A stretch of 64,000 nucleotides of DNA. It comes from Clostridiales bacterium 1_7_47FAA (GTDB lineage Bacteria > Bacillota > Clostridia > Lachnospirales > Lachnospiraceae). Shown in pieces: positions 15,664 through 24,206 of this stretch. The notes under the pieces are model-generated. The model searched no databases and had not been told where the DNA came from. It saw nothing but the letters and a program-made list of their open reading frames with translations. Position 1 is the stretch's first letter. Each line of letters starts with the position of its first letter. The DNA lies in contig DS990260.1 of assembly GCA_000155435.1 (NCBI GenBank), positions 2,441,591 through 2,505,590 of the forward strand, given 5' to 3'. Made by a program: the position numbers and the translations under genes.

Positions 15664-17409
15664 TTATTTGTCACGCATATAAACAACGCTTTCATAAGGG
15701 CGGAGACATGTAATCATCCGGCTGTCCTGAGAACCGCCTTCCTGCTCCCTGTTTCCCGTCCCCAAAGCATCTCCCCCGTCCGTAATATCCGCCTCATCCG
15801 CAGCATCTGTTCCATCTTTAACATCTGCCTCATCCCTATAATTACTAACCAAAAGCCTCCACCCCGTCCGGTCAAAGGGTTCCGTCAGCCCTATCACCTC
15901 ACCAGCCATGTTATGGAAGGCCATCAGCTCGCTGCTGCCGTCAAAACGCCTGTATGCCAGAATCTGTGGATGGCTGCGGTCCACGAATTCTATCTCCCCT
16001 TCGGCAATCACGGGGTACTCCTTGCGCAGGGCGATAAGACGTTTATAGTGGCTGAGGATGGAATCTTCATCCTGCTGCTCCGATTCCACATTGATATACG
16101 TGTGGTTACGGGGAATGCCAATCCATGGGGCCACATCCGAAAAGCCTGCCAGTTCTGAACCGTCCCACTGCATGGGCGTCCTGCCATTGTCCCTGGAGCG
16201 TTCCTGAAGCACATGGATGGCCTCCTCCCTGGTGCTCCCCTGGTCCTGAAGGATTTTATAGTAGTTAATGCTCTCCACATCCCTGTACTGGGAAATGTCA
16301 TCATAGTAAGCATTGGTCATGCCCAGTTCCTCACCCTGGAACACATAGGGGGTGCCCCGGAACATATGGATGGCGGTCGCAAGCATCTTAGCGGATTCCT
16401 TCCAGTACTTCCCATCATCCCCAAACCTGGAAACAGCCCTGGGCTGGTCATGGTTGCACCAGAAAACCGCGTTCCAGCCTCCGCCCTCCTGCATGCCTTC
16501 CTGCCATTCCATGAACAACCGCTTCAGTTCCCTCAGGTCCGGCTGCATCAGCTTCCACTTATCCCCGTCTTTATAATCCACCTTCAGGTGATGGAAATTA
16601 AAGCACATGGACAGTTCCCTGTCCTCAGGACGGCTGTAGCGGATGCAGTTGTCCAGGGAGGTAGAGGACATTTCCCCAACCGTCACCATGCCGTCAATCC
16701 CGGTATCCCTTGTCAGCTCCTGAAGATACTCATGGACATGGGGGCCGTCCGTATAGAAACCGCGCCCATCCCCTATACTGTCATCCCCGAATATCTCCGG
16801 CTTGGATATAAGGTTCACCACATCAAAGCGGAATCCCCTGACGCCTTTATCCTTCCAGAACCGGATAACCTCCTTAAGTTCCCGGCGTACCCTGGGGTTA
16901 TCCCAGTTTAAGTCTGCCTGGGTCACATCAAACAGGTGCAGATACCACTTTTTCAGGTGCGGCACATATTCCCATGCACTGCCGCCGAACTTGGACTGCC
17001 AGTTAGTGGGCGGGGCGTCCGGCTCCCCGTCCCGGAAAATGTAGTAATCCATATACTCAGGATCACCCTCCATAGCCCGTTTGAACCACATATGCTCCGT
17101 AGATGTGTGGTTAAATACCATGTCAAACATACATCCCATATCCCGCCTTCCGGCTTCCCCAATCAGTTCCTCCACATCCTCCATGGTGCCGAACATGGGG
17201 TCCACGGACAGGTAGTCGGCCACATCATAGCCATTGTCGTTCTGGGGGGATTTGAAAAACGGGGTCAGCCATATATAGTCAATTCCCAACTCCTTCAGGT
17301 AATCCAGGCGGCTGATTACCCCCCTTAAATCCCCCTGCCCGCTGTGCGTGGTATCCTGGAAGGATTTTGTATATATCTGATAAATTGTGCTGCTTTTAAA
17401 GTCTCTCAT
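15664..17409 (-). CDS. treC: Trehalose-6-phosphate hydrolase (GH13 alpha-glucosidase)
   Basis: A 581-residue GH13 enzyme that splits imported trehalose-6-phosphate into glucose and glucose-6-phosphate in the cytoplasm. Conserved GH13 regions are visible: DMVFNHTS, GFRFDVVNLI with nucleophile Asp196, VTVGEMSS with acid Glu246, and WCNHDQPR with Asp321. The role is set by the adjacent trehalose PTS and TreR genes. The start at 17409 follows AAGGAGGAG. Oddly, the C-terminal domain carries a low-complexity insertion of two 12-residue DEAD-x-x-DG-x-D repeats between VSNYR and LRPYESVVY. Confidence 0.9.
   Translation of the reverse strand: MRDFKSSTIYQIYTKSFQDTTHSGQGDLRGVISRLDYLKELGIDYIWLTPFFKSPQNDNGYDVADYLSVDPMFGTMEDVEELIGEAGRRDMGCMFDMVFNHTSTEHMWFKRAMEGDPEYMDYYIFRDGEPDAPPTNWQSKFGGSAWEYVPHLKKWYLHLFDVTQADLNWDNPRVRRELKEVIRFWKDKGVRGFRFDVVNLISKPEIFGDDSIGDGRGFYTDGPHVHEYLQELTRDTGIDGMVTVGEMSSTSLDNCIRYSRPEDRELSMCFNFHHLKVDYKDGDKWKLMQPDLRELKRLFMEWQEGMQEGGGWNAVFWCNHDQPRAVSRFGDDGKYWKESAKMLATAIHMFRGTPYVFQGEELGMTNAYYDDISQYRDVESINYYKILQDQGSTREEAIHVLQERSRDNGRTPMQWDGSELAGFSDVAPWIGIPRNHTYINVESEQQDEDSILSHYKRLIALRKEYPVIAEGEIEFVDRSHPQILAYRRFDGSSELMAFHNMAGEVIGLTEPFDRTGWRLLVSNYRDEADVKDGTDAADEADITDGGDALGTGNREQEGGSQDSRMITCLRPYESVVYMRDK
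15763..15834 (-). repeat. Two in-frame 36-nt repeats in treC
   Basis: Two diverged 36-base units encode DEADVKDGTDAA and DEADITDGGDAL. They sit in a surface-loop position of the C-terminal beta domain, where homologues have a short connection, so they look like an inserted and expanded segment. Confidence 0.7.
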
Positions 17410-17493
17410 GGATGGCTCCTCCTTCATACATACAGTCCATGTACATTTTCCTTTTATGTTCCACTGCTTCCCGCTGTGCCGGGCCAGTGACCG

Positions 17494-19467
17494 TCAGACA
17501 CATTCCAGAAGCGCCACCGGGTCTTTGCCCGCCCTGGCATGGATACCGGACTTCCAGTCAATGGACGAGGCGGTACCGGGGTTGGTCACTACCATGATGA
17601 CCATGTCGGGATGTCCGGCAGCCTTAATTTTGTCCCGGCTAAAGCGGATAAGGCAATCACCCGCATCCACCCGGTCACCGGCCTTGACCAGGGCCTCGAA
17701 CCCGTCCCCTTTCATCTCCACCGTATCCAGTCCTATATGCAGCAGTACTTCCATGCCATTGTCAAGCATCAGGCCGCAGGCATGGAGACTTCCCTCCATG
17801 ACGACCGCCACGGTTCCTGGGGCCGGTGCCCTCAATACCTCATCCTCCGGGATAATGGCAATGCCGTCACCCAGGGCTTTGGATGCAAATACCTGGTCCG
17901 GCACTTCTTCCATGGGAATGACCTGACCGCTTACGCAGGCGGTAAGCTGGCTGGCGGCACAGGAAGTTGCACAGGCAGCAGGCTGGCCGTCTGCACATTC
18001 AGCTGGCTGGCTGACAGGCACCGCCCCCTGGACAAGCCCTTCTTTTACAGCGCCAATCCCTTTCCTCTTACCAATTATGAATGTAAGAGTAAACGGTATC
18101 ACAATTACGATTGCCATTGCGATTGAAAATATGCCCATATAATGCGGGTTAATGGACAGGATTCCCGGTATGCCGCCTACGCCGATTGCATTGGCCTTTA
18201 CGCCGGATACAACGGACAGCACGGCCGCTACGGCTGAGCCAGTCATACCACAGATAAATGGGAATCCGTACTTTAAGTTCACACCGAACATGGCTGGCTC
18301 CGTAACGCCCAGATAACAGGAGATGCAGGCCGGAACCGATATTTCCTTTGCCTTGGCATCATTTTTCTGAAGGCAGACCATGGCAAGGACGGCTGAACCC
18401 TGGGCAATGTTGGAAAGTGCAATCATGGGCCACAGGGTGGTGCCGCCAAAGTCGGCAATCAGCTGCAGGTCAATGGCATTGCTCATATGGTGGAGTCCTG
18501 TTATCACAAGGGGCGCATAGAAAAAGCCGAATACGCCTGCAAACACTCCCTTAAATGAGGACGTCAGCCCTGCGTTGACAAGGTCGGATATCACACCGCC
18601 AATCTTCCATCCGATAGGGCCAAGGATTCCGTGGGCGACAATAACGGATATGAGCAGGGAACAGAAGGGGACCACTATCATGGAAATCACTGCCGGACAT
18701 ATTTTCCTGAAAAACCGCTCCAGATACACCAGGGTAAATCCGGCCAGGACCGCAGGGAGCACCTGGGCCTGGTATCCAATCATATCCACCTGCATAAAGC
18801 CGAAATCCCACTTGGGTATCTCTGCCGCTGCCGTGGATGCCACGCTGTACGCATTCAGGAGCTGGGGCGAGACAAGGGTGATTCCCAGCACAATTCCCAG
18901 GGCCTGTGTGGTCCCCATCTTCTTGGTGATGGACCACACAATGCATACCGGGAGGAAATGGAACACGGCCTCTCCAATCAGCCACAGGAAGCTGTTCATG
19001 CCAGCCCAGAACACGGATATCTGGGTCAGGGTCCTGGTACCCCCGTCAAACAGTGCAATCTCCCCGATGATATTGCGGAATCCCAGAATCAGGCCGCCCA
19101 CGATAATGGCCGGAATCAGCGGGGCAAATATCTCCGCCAGACTGCTCATGATCCTCTGAAGCAGGTTCTGGTTCTGCTTGGCCGCGCTCTTCACCGCCTC
19201 CTTGGATACGCCCTCTATCCCTGCAACCGCCACAAAATCATTGTAAAACGTACTGACCTCGTTTCCGATAATCACCTGGAACTGCCCTGCCTGGGTAAAT
19301 GTCCCCTTGGCGGAGGGCAGCGCCTCAATGGCACTGGTATCCGCCTTTGACGGGTCGTTCAGCACAAACCGCATCCGTGTGACACAGTGGGAAACAGCGG
19401 CAATGTTCTCCCGTCCCCCCACATATGCAAGCAGTTTCCTGGAATCCTCAGTAAATTTCCCTGCCAT
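17494..19467 (-). CDS. treP: Trehalose-specific PTS transporter, EIIBCA fusion
   Basis: A 657-residue PTS permease that imports and phosphorylates trehalose. An N-terminal EIIB domain carries the phospho-cysteine in SHCVTRMRFVLND (about residue 28). A ten-helix EIIC domain (about 105-465) contains LQLIADFGGTTLWPMIALSN, typical of TreB/TreP, and a C-terminal EIIA-Glc-type domain carries phospho-His577 in VLLHIGLDTVEM. Having its own EIIA makes it independent of a separate crr-type protein. The EIIC-EIIA linker is Cys- and Gln-rich and internally repetitive. It lies 84 bases upstream of treC in one operon. Confidence 0.92.
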   Translation of the reverse strand: MAGKFTEDSRKLLAYVGGRENIAAVSHCVTRMRFVLNDPSKADTSAIEALPSAKGTFTQAGQFQVIIGNEVSTFYNDFVAVAGIEGVSKEAVKSAAKQNQNLLQRIMSSLAEIFAPLIPAIIVGGLILGFRNIIGEIALFDGGTRTLTQISVFWAGMNSFLWLIGEAVFHFLPVCIVWSITKKMGTTQALGIVLGITLVSPQLLNAYSVASTAAAEIPKWDFGFMQVDMIGYQAQVLPAVLAGFTLVYLERFFRKICPAVISMIVVPFCSLLISVIVAHGILGPIGWKIGGVISDLVNAGLTSSFKGVFAGVFGFFYAPLVITGLHHMSNAIDLQLIADFGGTTLWPMIALSNIAQGSAVLAMVCLQKNDAKAKEISVPACISCYLGVTEPAMFGVNLKYGFPFICGMTGSAVAAVLSVVSGVKANAIGVGGIPGILSINPHYMGIFSIAMAIVIVIPFTLTFIIGKRKGIGAVKEGLVQGAVPVSQPAECADGQPAACATSCAASQLTACVSGQVIPMEEVPDQVFASKALGDGIAIIPEDEVLRAPAPGTVAVVMEGSLHACGLMLDNGMEVLLHIGLDTVEMKGDGFEALVKAGDRVDAGDCLIRFSRDKIKAAGHPDMVIMVVTNPGTASSIDWKSGIHARAGKDPVALLECV

Positions 19468-19529
19468 AAATACCTCCTCAGACTGAAATGTCTTTTCTTT
19501 TTAATGTGTTTCCTGCGCCATACCATTAT

Positions 19530-19543
19530 CTTGTTTAAACAAG
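19530..19543. promoter_or_regulatory. TreR operator, promoter-distal copy
   Basis: A perfect 14-bp palindrome, CTTGTTTAAACAAG, just downstream of the transcription start predicted from the promoter at 19558-19586. It is identical to the second copy 35 bp away, as expected for paired GntR-family operator sites. Confidence 0.8.
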
Positions 19544-19557
19544 TTTCTTATATTTGG

Positions 19558-19586
19558 ATTATATCTTGTTTAAACAAGTTTGTCAA
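19558..19586 (-). promoter_or_regulatory. Consensus promoter of treP-treC
   Basis: Reading leftward: TTGACA, 17 bases, TATAAT, both hexamers perfect. One operator palindrome fills the spacer and the other lies just after the start site. A strong promoter of this kind is consistent with tight repression by TreR and relief by trehalose-6-phosphate. Confidence 0.9.
19565..19578. promoter_or_regulatory. TreR operator inside the -35/-10 spacer
   Basis: A second perfect CTTGTTTAAACAAG palindrome placed between the two promoter hexamers. Binding here would exclude RNA polymerase. Confidence 0.82.
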
Positions 19587-19590
19587 TAGC

Positions 19591-19627
19591 AAAAAAGAGA
19601 GTTTTTTAATCTATCCAAACTCTCTCC
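19591..19627 (-). terminator. Terminator of treR
   Basis: On the minus strand GAGAGTTT pairs with AAACTCTC across a short A/T-rich loop and is followed by TTTTTT. It separates treR from the treP promoter immediately downstream. Confidence 0.75.
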
Positions 19628-19728
19628 TGCCAAACTGCCAATATATAATTATCCCTGTCCGCCTTATCCTTTTCCATCGCTTTCATCCTGCCCCGGATAT
19701 ATTGAAGGATTCCCCCAGGGCGCGCACT

Positions 19729-20451
19729 TTATTTCCCCCTATGTGCCAAATCATAGAACACAAACCGGTCCGGCCTGTGCCGCGACTGGGTAAACTCAAA
19801 CATGACGCCCTGGGCGTTGTATGTCATGCTGCTCACCACCGCCATACAGTTGTACCCCTTCATGTCCAGATACGTCTCGTCAATCTGGTTCATGCGTTCC
19901 ACGGTCATCTTCCGCTTGGTGGTCACGATGCTCTCCCCCAGTTCCTGCTCCATGTACTCATAGATGGAACCCTCCGCAATCTCCCGGGTCAGGTTTTTCA
20001 CCACGTCCTTCAGGAAATAGTTATGGTCAATGATCAGCGCCTCCCCGTCAATGTAGCGCACCCTCTGGATATAATAAATCTGGGCGCCTATGGGAAACGT
20101 GGTCCTTTTCTGGATTTTTTCATCCACCGCAAGTTCGGCAAAACAGGCCACATGGGTTCTGTAGCTCTTTTTATTCCTGGCCACCGCCTCCTTCAGGCTC
20201 TCAATCCCGCTAAGAAGGAACTCCGACTGTTCCTGGGGCTGGTATATAATCTGGACCCCCTTGCCGTGGATGCTCTGCACATATCCTTCCAATGCCATCT
20301 GTCCGATTGCCCTTCGTATGGTATTCCTGGAACACTCAAATTCCCTGACCAACATATTCTCCGAGGGCAGCAATTCCTGACAGGCATATACCCCATTCTC
20401 AATCCTGCCCCGCAGTTCCGTATATATCTGGTCATACTTCGTCTTAGCCAT
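19729..20451 (-). CDS. treR: GntR-family trehalose operon repressor
   Basis: A 240-residue GntR/HutC-subfamily repressor. The winged helix spans residues 1-72 (KYDQIYTELRGRIENG, then SENMLVREFECSRNTIRRAI). The UTRA effector-binding domain fills about 85-235 and ends FTQSRHRPDRFVFYDLAHR, very typical of TreR. It is expected to bind the two palindromes ahead of treP and release on trehalose-6-phosphate. The start at 20451 has GAGG 5 bases upstream; an ATG seven codons earlier abuts its own GGGAGG and is less likely. It is transcribed in the same direction but separately from treP. Confidence 0.9.
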   Translation of the reverse strand: MAKTKYDQIYTELRGRIENGVYACQELLPSENMLVREFECSRNTIRRAIGQMALEGYVQSIHGKGVQIIYQPQEQSEFLLSGIESLKEAVARNKKSYRTHVACFAELAVDEKIQKRTTFPIGAQIYYIQRVRYIDGEALIIDHNYFLKDVVKNLTREIAEGSIYEYMEQELGESIVTTKRKMTVERMNQIDETYLDMKGYNCMAVVSSMTYNAQGVMFEFTQSRHRPDRFVFYDLAHRGK

Positions 20452-20522
20452 ATCCACCTCACTATCCTGCATCCTCCCGGTTTACAGGAAAATGCACGCT
20501 TATACTAACACTTACACTGATT

Positions 20523-21293
20523 TTACCCTACCGTCCCCCACATCATTGGAATGTTAAGGACAAGCAGGCGGATTAAGAACAATACCAGCAGGTGAAGGGG
20601 ATAAAACCAGTAAAATATATATTTATTCCCCTGGCGTCCCTTTTCCCCGCTGTACATGAGCAGGGGGACCGCTGCCAGCGCGCCTGCCCCCATCCCTGCT
20701 CCCAGGGTATCTGCAAAGGACACCAGGCAGCCTCCCGCCACCCTGGCCGTACGGTCCTTCCTCAGAAGGTAGAATGCCGCTATCATCAGCATACCGCCCG
20801 CGCCGTAATCTGAATCCATAAGCCAGGTAAACCCGCAGGCGGCTGCCAGCACCAGCGCCATGTAAATATTCCTCCTGGCATCATAATAAGCTTCCGCCTT
20901 CTTAAACCCATGAAGCATCACAAGCCCTGCCGCCAGTTCCACATATATATTCCGGCTGCCTCCAATCCACCCATTGTACACTGCCAGGGAAAAGGGGATT
21001 TCCGACACAGCCGCAAATACAATCATGCGCAGGCAGTATTTCCTCCAGTCCCGGGTATGGAGGAATCCCTCTGTCAGAAGGAACCCATATATAGGAAATG
21101 CTACACGCCCCAGAATCCTCATGCCATAAGCCACATTGCCAAGGGTATCCGGATTGATTGTCCACAGGAAATCGCCCAGCGCGCCCCCGCTTTCCCCATA
21201 CGCCAGCCAGTACTGCAGTATCACAAGCCCTGTATGGTCAATCAGCATGGTAACCATGGCAATCCATTTCAATGCATTGCTGCTGAGCTTCAT
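20523..21293 (-). CDS. TraX-family membrane protein
   Basis: A 256-residue integral membrane protein with about 7-8 hydrophobic segments. It has the TraX family start (LSSNALKWIAMVTMLIDHTG) and RVAFPIYGFLLTEGF. F-plasmid TraX acetylates pilin, but chromosomal Firmicutes homologues occur without conjugation genes and are thought to be membrane acyltransferases of unknown target. Its ATG overlaps the TGA of the upstream HAD phosphatase gene by four bases, so the two are coupled. No link to transfer functions is seen. Confidence 0.82.
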   Translation of the reverse strand: MKLSSNALKWIAMVTMLIDHTGLVILQYWLAYGESGGALGDFLWTINPDTLGNVAYGMRILGRVAFPIYGFLLTEGFLHTRDWRKYCLRMIVFAAVSEIPFSLAVYNGWIGGSRNIYVELAAGLVMLHGFKKAEAYYDARRNIYMALVLAAACGFTWLMDSDYGAGGMLMIAAFYLLRKDRTARVAGGCLVSFADTLGAGMGAGALAAVPLLMYSGEKGRQGNKYIFYWFYPLHLLVLFLIRLLVLNIPMMWGTVG

Positions 21294-22111
21294 CTGAAAT
21301 CCTCCTCAAGCGCTGCCAAAAATCCCTGGTGGTCATTATCCAGTGTCACATGTGCCGCGCTGCGCCGTACCCCAAGAGGCGCATTGGCCATGGCGTAGCT
21401 GTTTTTAACAGCCCTGAGCATGTCCATGTCATTGCATCCGTCCCCAAAGGCAATCACCTCGTCCAGTCCAACACCGTAATGGCTGCAGAGGAAACCCACT
21501 CCCCTGGACTTACTTACCCTTCCATCCATCACTTCCAGATATACCGGCGATGAAGATGCGATGGACAGGTCCGGGAAATGTTCCTTCAGGCGTTTCTCCA
21601 GCCCCTGTACTGCTTCCTCCTGCCCCATAAGGAGGAACTTGTGCACGCCCCGGTCCGCTGTGAATACTTCCCTTATGTCCCCGTTCATGGCCTTCAGTCC
21701 TGTAATCTCCTCTTCCTTCCTGACCCAGGGACTGCTGTCATCATCCACCACCCATCTGCTGCCCCCATAGGTATTGCAGCAGATTTCAGGAAATTCCTTC
21801 CCAATCAGGTCCTTAATCCTGACAGCCAGGTCCAGATCCATCTGGCAGCTGTACATTGTATTCCCGTCCGCATCCCGGATTAATGCCCCGCTGTAGCACA
21901 CCATGGGCGCCCGGTTGCCAATCATGGCCTGGATTGTGGTCATTCCTTCGGGCATCCTGGCCGAGACCAGGACAAAGGGGACGCCTTCCTTTTCCAGTTC
22001 CAGGATCTTTTTACGGGTCGGCTCCGGTACCTGATGGCCGCTGTTTAACAGGGTGCCGTCAATGTCACTGAAAATCATCTTGTATTTATAGGATGTTCGG
22101 ACAGCTATCAT
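21290..22111 (-). CDS. Cof-type HAD-superfamily phosphatase
   Basis: A 273-residue class IIB HAD hydrolase. Motif I is FSDIDGTLLN (nucleophile Asp, about residue 15), motif II VLVSAR, motif III SKSRGVG and motif IV AFGDGCNDMDML (about 212-223), with the Cof cap domain between. Such enzymes dephosphorylate sugar phosphates, FMN or similar metabolites; the substrate is not predictable. AAGGAG precedes the ATG. It forms a two-gene operon with traX. Confidence 0.88.
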   Translation of the reverse strand: MIAVRTSYKYKMIFSDIDGTLLNSGHQVPEPTRKKILELEKEGVPFVLVSARMPEGMTTIQAMIGNRAPMVCYSGALIRDADGNTMYSCQMDLDLAVRIKDLIGKEFPEICCNTYGGSRWVVDDDSSPWVRKEEEITGLKAMNGDIREVFTADRGVHKFLLMGQEEAVQGLEKRLKEHFPDLSIASSSPVYLEVMDGRVSKSRGVGFLCSHYGVGLDEVIAFGDGCNDMDMLRAVKNSYAMANAPLGVRRSAAHVTLDNDHQGFLAALEEDFR

Positions 22112-22120
22112 ACAGACTCC

Positions 22121-22235
22121 TTTATATTACGCGGTTATACCGCGGTTTTATATCACATCTTTATATTGCGGTTTTATACCGTATCATTATCACACCTTTA
22201 TACCGCGCTTTTATTCCACGTTCCAATATCACGTT
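22121..22235. repeat. Degenerate intergenic repeats rich in TTATA and CCGCG
   Basis: The 348-base gap upstream of the HAD gene contains repeated motifs of the form TTATA(T/C)(C/T)GCGGTTTTATA, including a perfect palindrome CGCGGT-TAT-ACCGCG near 22130-22144. No coding frame is evident. Similar TATA/CCGC repeats occur near 46.5 kb. The rest of the gap (22236-22459) is AT-rich and probably holds the promoter of the following plus-strand gene. Confidence 0.6.
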
Positions 22236-22459
22236 TTTTCTTCGTTCCATACATTTTTAATCCCTATTATCTTATCACTGACATGGGGGTTTGCAAAGTA
22301 TTTTTTCGTCCTCTCCGCCTCCCTGCCCCTGTCCATTCCGGTCCATTGGTACCGAAAAGGCTGGCCGCCCAGCTTTTCCCCCTTGTATTTATTTCTACTT
22401 GTTATATAATCTTCTATAAGACATTTGTTAAAAAGCCGTTAAAATGATGGAGGAAATTC

Positions 22460-24112
22460 ATGAGAAAAAAGACACAATTTTTGCTGAACCTGGTGCTGAC
22501 ACTGGTCTTTCTGGTGTTGATTGTCTTCCAGGCCCCGAACCTGAATCCAATGTATCCTGATGGTGCATTTTCCTGGTGCTTTATCATCAGCTGCTATGTA
22601 ATCCTGAACTTTTTCGTTGCCCTTGGAAGCGTGCGCATCACTACCAATGAATACAACCGTCCCCAGTTATCCATTGACAAGAGCGTGGGCGGATATAAGG
22701 CAGGCTTTACCCTTTTAGCCATTCTCTGGGTCCTGTACTTTGCCGCCACCGTGCTCTCCATGCCCCTGTTCAATTACAAGGCTTACAGGGACCAGCTGGG
22801 GACGCCTGTCGTGTCGGAGTTTACCGACACGGTACAGCCCCTTGCCTTAGACCAGCTTCCCATTGTGGACAAAAGCCTTGCCAGGGAGCTTGCGGATAAG
22901 AAGGTAGGCGAAAACCCGGGACTGGGCAGCCAGGTAGTACTGGGCGTCCCGGTCATCCAGAAGGTGAACGGCAAGCTGGTCTGGGTGGTTCCCCTGGAAC
23001 ACTCCGGCTTCTTCAAGTGGCTTAAGAACATGGATGGCTCCGCCGGCTATATCGTGGTGTCTGCCAGCGATGTCAGCGACGTTAAACTTGTGACGGACCA
23101 CAAGATCAAATACCAGGCCAATGCATATATCCTGGATGACCTGAACCGCCATGTCCGCCTGTTTGGCGGCGGCCTGTTCAAGGGACTTACAGACTATTCC
23201 TTTGAGCTGGACGATGACGGGGTACCCTACTGGGTCATCTCCACTTATAAGAACCGCTGGCTCTTTAACCTGCCGGAAGCAACCGGAGTGCTGACCGTCA
23301 ACGCCACCACGGGCGAGACCACCCACTACACCATCGACACACTGCCGGAATGGGTGGACCGTGTACAGCCGGAGAGCTTTGTCATGGACCAGATACAGAA
23401 CCAGGGTATCTATGTCCACGGAATCTTCAACTTCTCCAACCAGGATAAGTTCCGCCCTAGCCAGGGTGACATCATCATCTATAACGGCGCCCGCTGCTAT
23501 TTGTTCACAGGACTGACCAGCGTTGGCTCTGATGAGTCAGCCATCGGCTTCATCTTAGTGGACATGGTGACAAAGGAGTCCAACATTTACCAGATGAGCG
23601 GCGCCACGGAAACAGCCGCCCAAAGCTCTGCCGAAGGAAAGGTGCAGCAGTTCGGTTACCGTGCCTCCTTCCCCATGATCATCAATCTGGACGGACAGGC
23701 CACTTACTTCATGACACTTAAGGATAATGCCGGACTAATCAAGCAGTATGCATTTGTATCTGTTTCCAACTACACCAATGTGGGAACCGGTGAAACCATT
23801 GACAGCGCCCTGCGCAACTACCGCCAGGTACAGGGCACGGTGAACAGCAACATTTCCGCAGGCCAGGCCACCTCCACCATAAAGGGGACCGTCCTGAGGA
23901 TTGCCAGTGAGACAATGGAAAACACCATCACTTACAAAATCATCCTGGAAGAGCAGAAGGACCATATCTTTACCGTGTCCTATGAACTGAGCAATGAACT
24001 GGCCCTGACCCAGCCCGGCGACCGGGTAGCCATGGATTATATGGAGGACCAGACCGGGGTGTGCTCGGCGTTCTCCTTTGATAATCTGGAGTTTAAGCAA
24101 AAAGGAAATTAA
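22460..24112 (+). CDS. Membrane-anchored protein of unknown function
   Basis: A 550-residue protein I do not recognise. Three hydrophobic segments lie near residues 7-24, 34-56 and 82-104, followed by a large hydrophilic, beta-rich region of about 430 residues with blocks such as YWVISTYKNRWLFNLPEA and LDGQATYFMTLKDNAG, and a C-terminal nucleic-acid-binding-like OB-type stretch (GTVLRIASETMENTITYKI). It has no lipobox or sortase motif. GGAGGAAATTC precedes the ATG. It is monocistronic, ending at a strong shared terminator. The topology suggests a large domain held at the membrane, on either face. Confidence 0.75.
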   Translation: MRKKTQFLLNLVLTLVFLVLIVFQAPNLNPMYPDGAFSWCFIISCYVILNFFVALGSVRITTNEYNRPQLSIDKSVGGYKAGFTLLAILWVLYFAATVLSMPLFNYKAYRDQLGTPVVSEFTDTVQPLALDQLPIVDKSLARELADKKVGENPGLGSQVVLGVPVIQKVNGKLVWVVPLEHSGFFKWLKNMDGSAGYIVVSASDVSDVKLVTDHKIKYQANAYILDDLNRHVRLFGGGLFKGLTDYSFELDDDGVPYWVISTYKNRWLFNLPEATGVLTVNATTGETTHYTIDTLPEWVDRVQPESFVMDQIQNQGIYVHGIFNFSNQDKFRPSQGDIIIYNGARCYLFTGLTSVGSDESAIGFILVDMVTKESNIYQMSGATETAAQSSAEGKVQQFGYRASFPMIINLDGQATYFMTLKDNAGLIKQYAFVSVSNYTNVGTGETIDSALRNYRQVQGTVNSNISAGQATSTIKGTVLRIASETMENTITYKIILEEQKDHIFTVSYELSNELALTQPGDRVAMDYMEDQTGVCSAFSFDNLEFKQKGN

Positions 24113-24141
24113 GGCAGCAACAGCTGGCGTCGGCAGGACGC

Positions 24142-24175
24142 AAAAACCGGCTCCCTATAAAGGAGCCGGTTTTTA
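24142..24175. terminator. Bidirectional terminator
   Basis: A perfect 13-bp stem (AAAAACCGGCTCC and complement) with a 7-base loop between the convergent unknown membrane protein and leuA. The A and T runs allow use in both directions. Confidence 0.92.
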
Positions 24176-24206
24176 TTGCTTATAATGGGTCCTGATTGCT
24201 TAAATC

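Noticed and set aside
15498..15695. A 65-codon minus-strand frame at the end of treC
   Set aside because: It overlaps the treC stop in another frame, has no ribosome site and is not similar to anything I know.
20523..21293. TraX-like gene as evidence of a conjugation system
   Set aside because: No transfer genes are nearby; chromosomal TraX homologues are common without conjugation.
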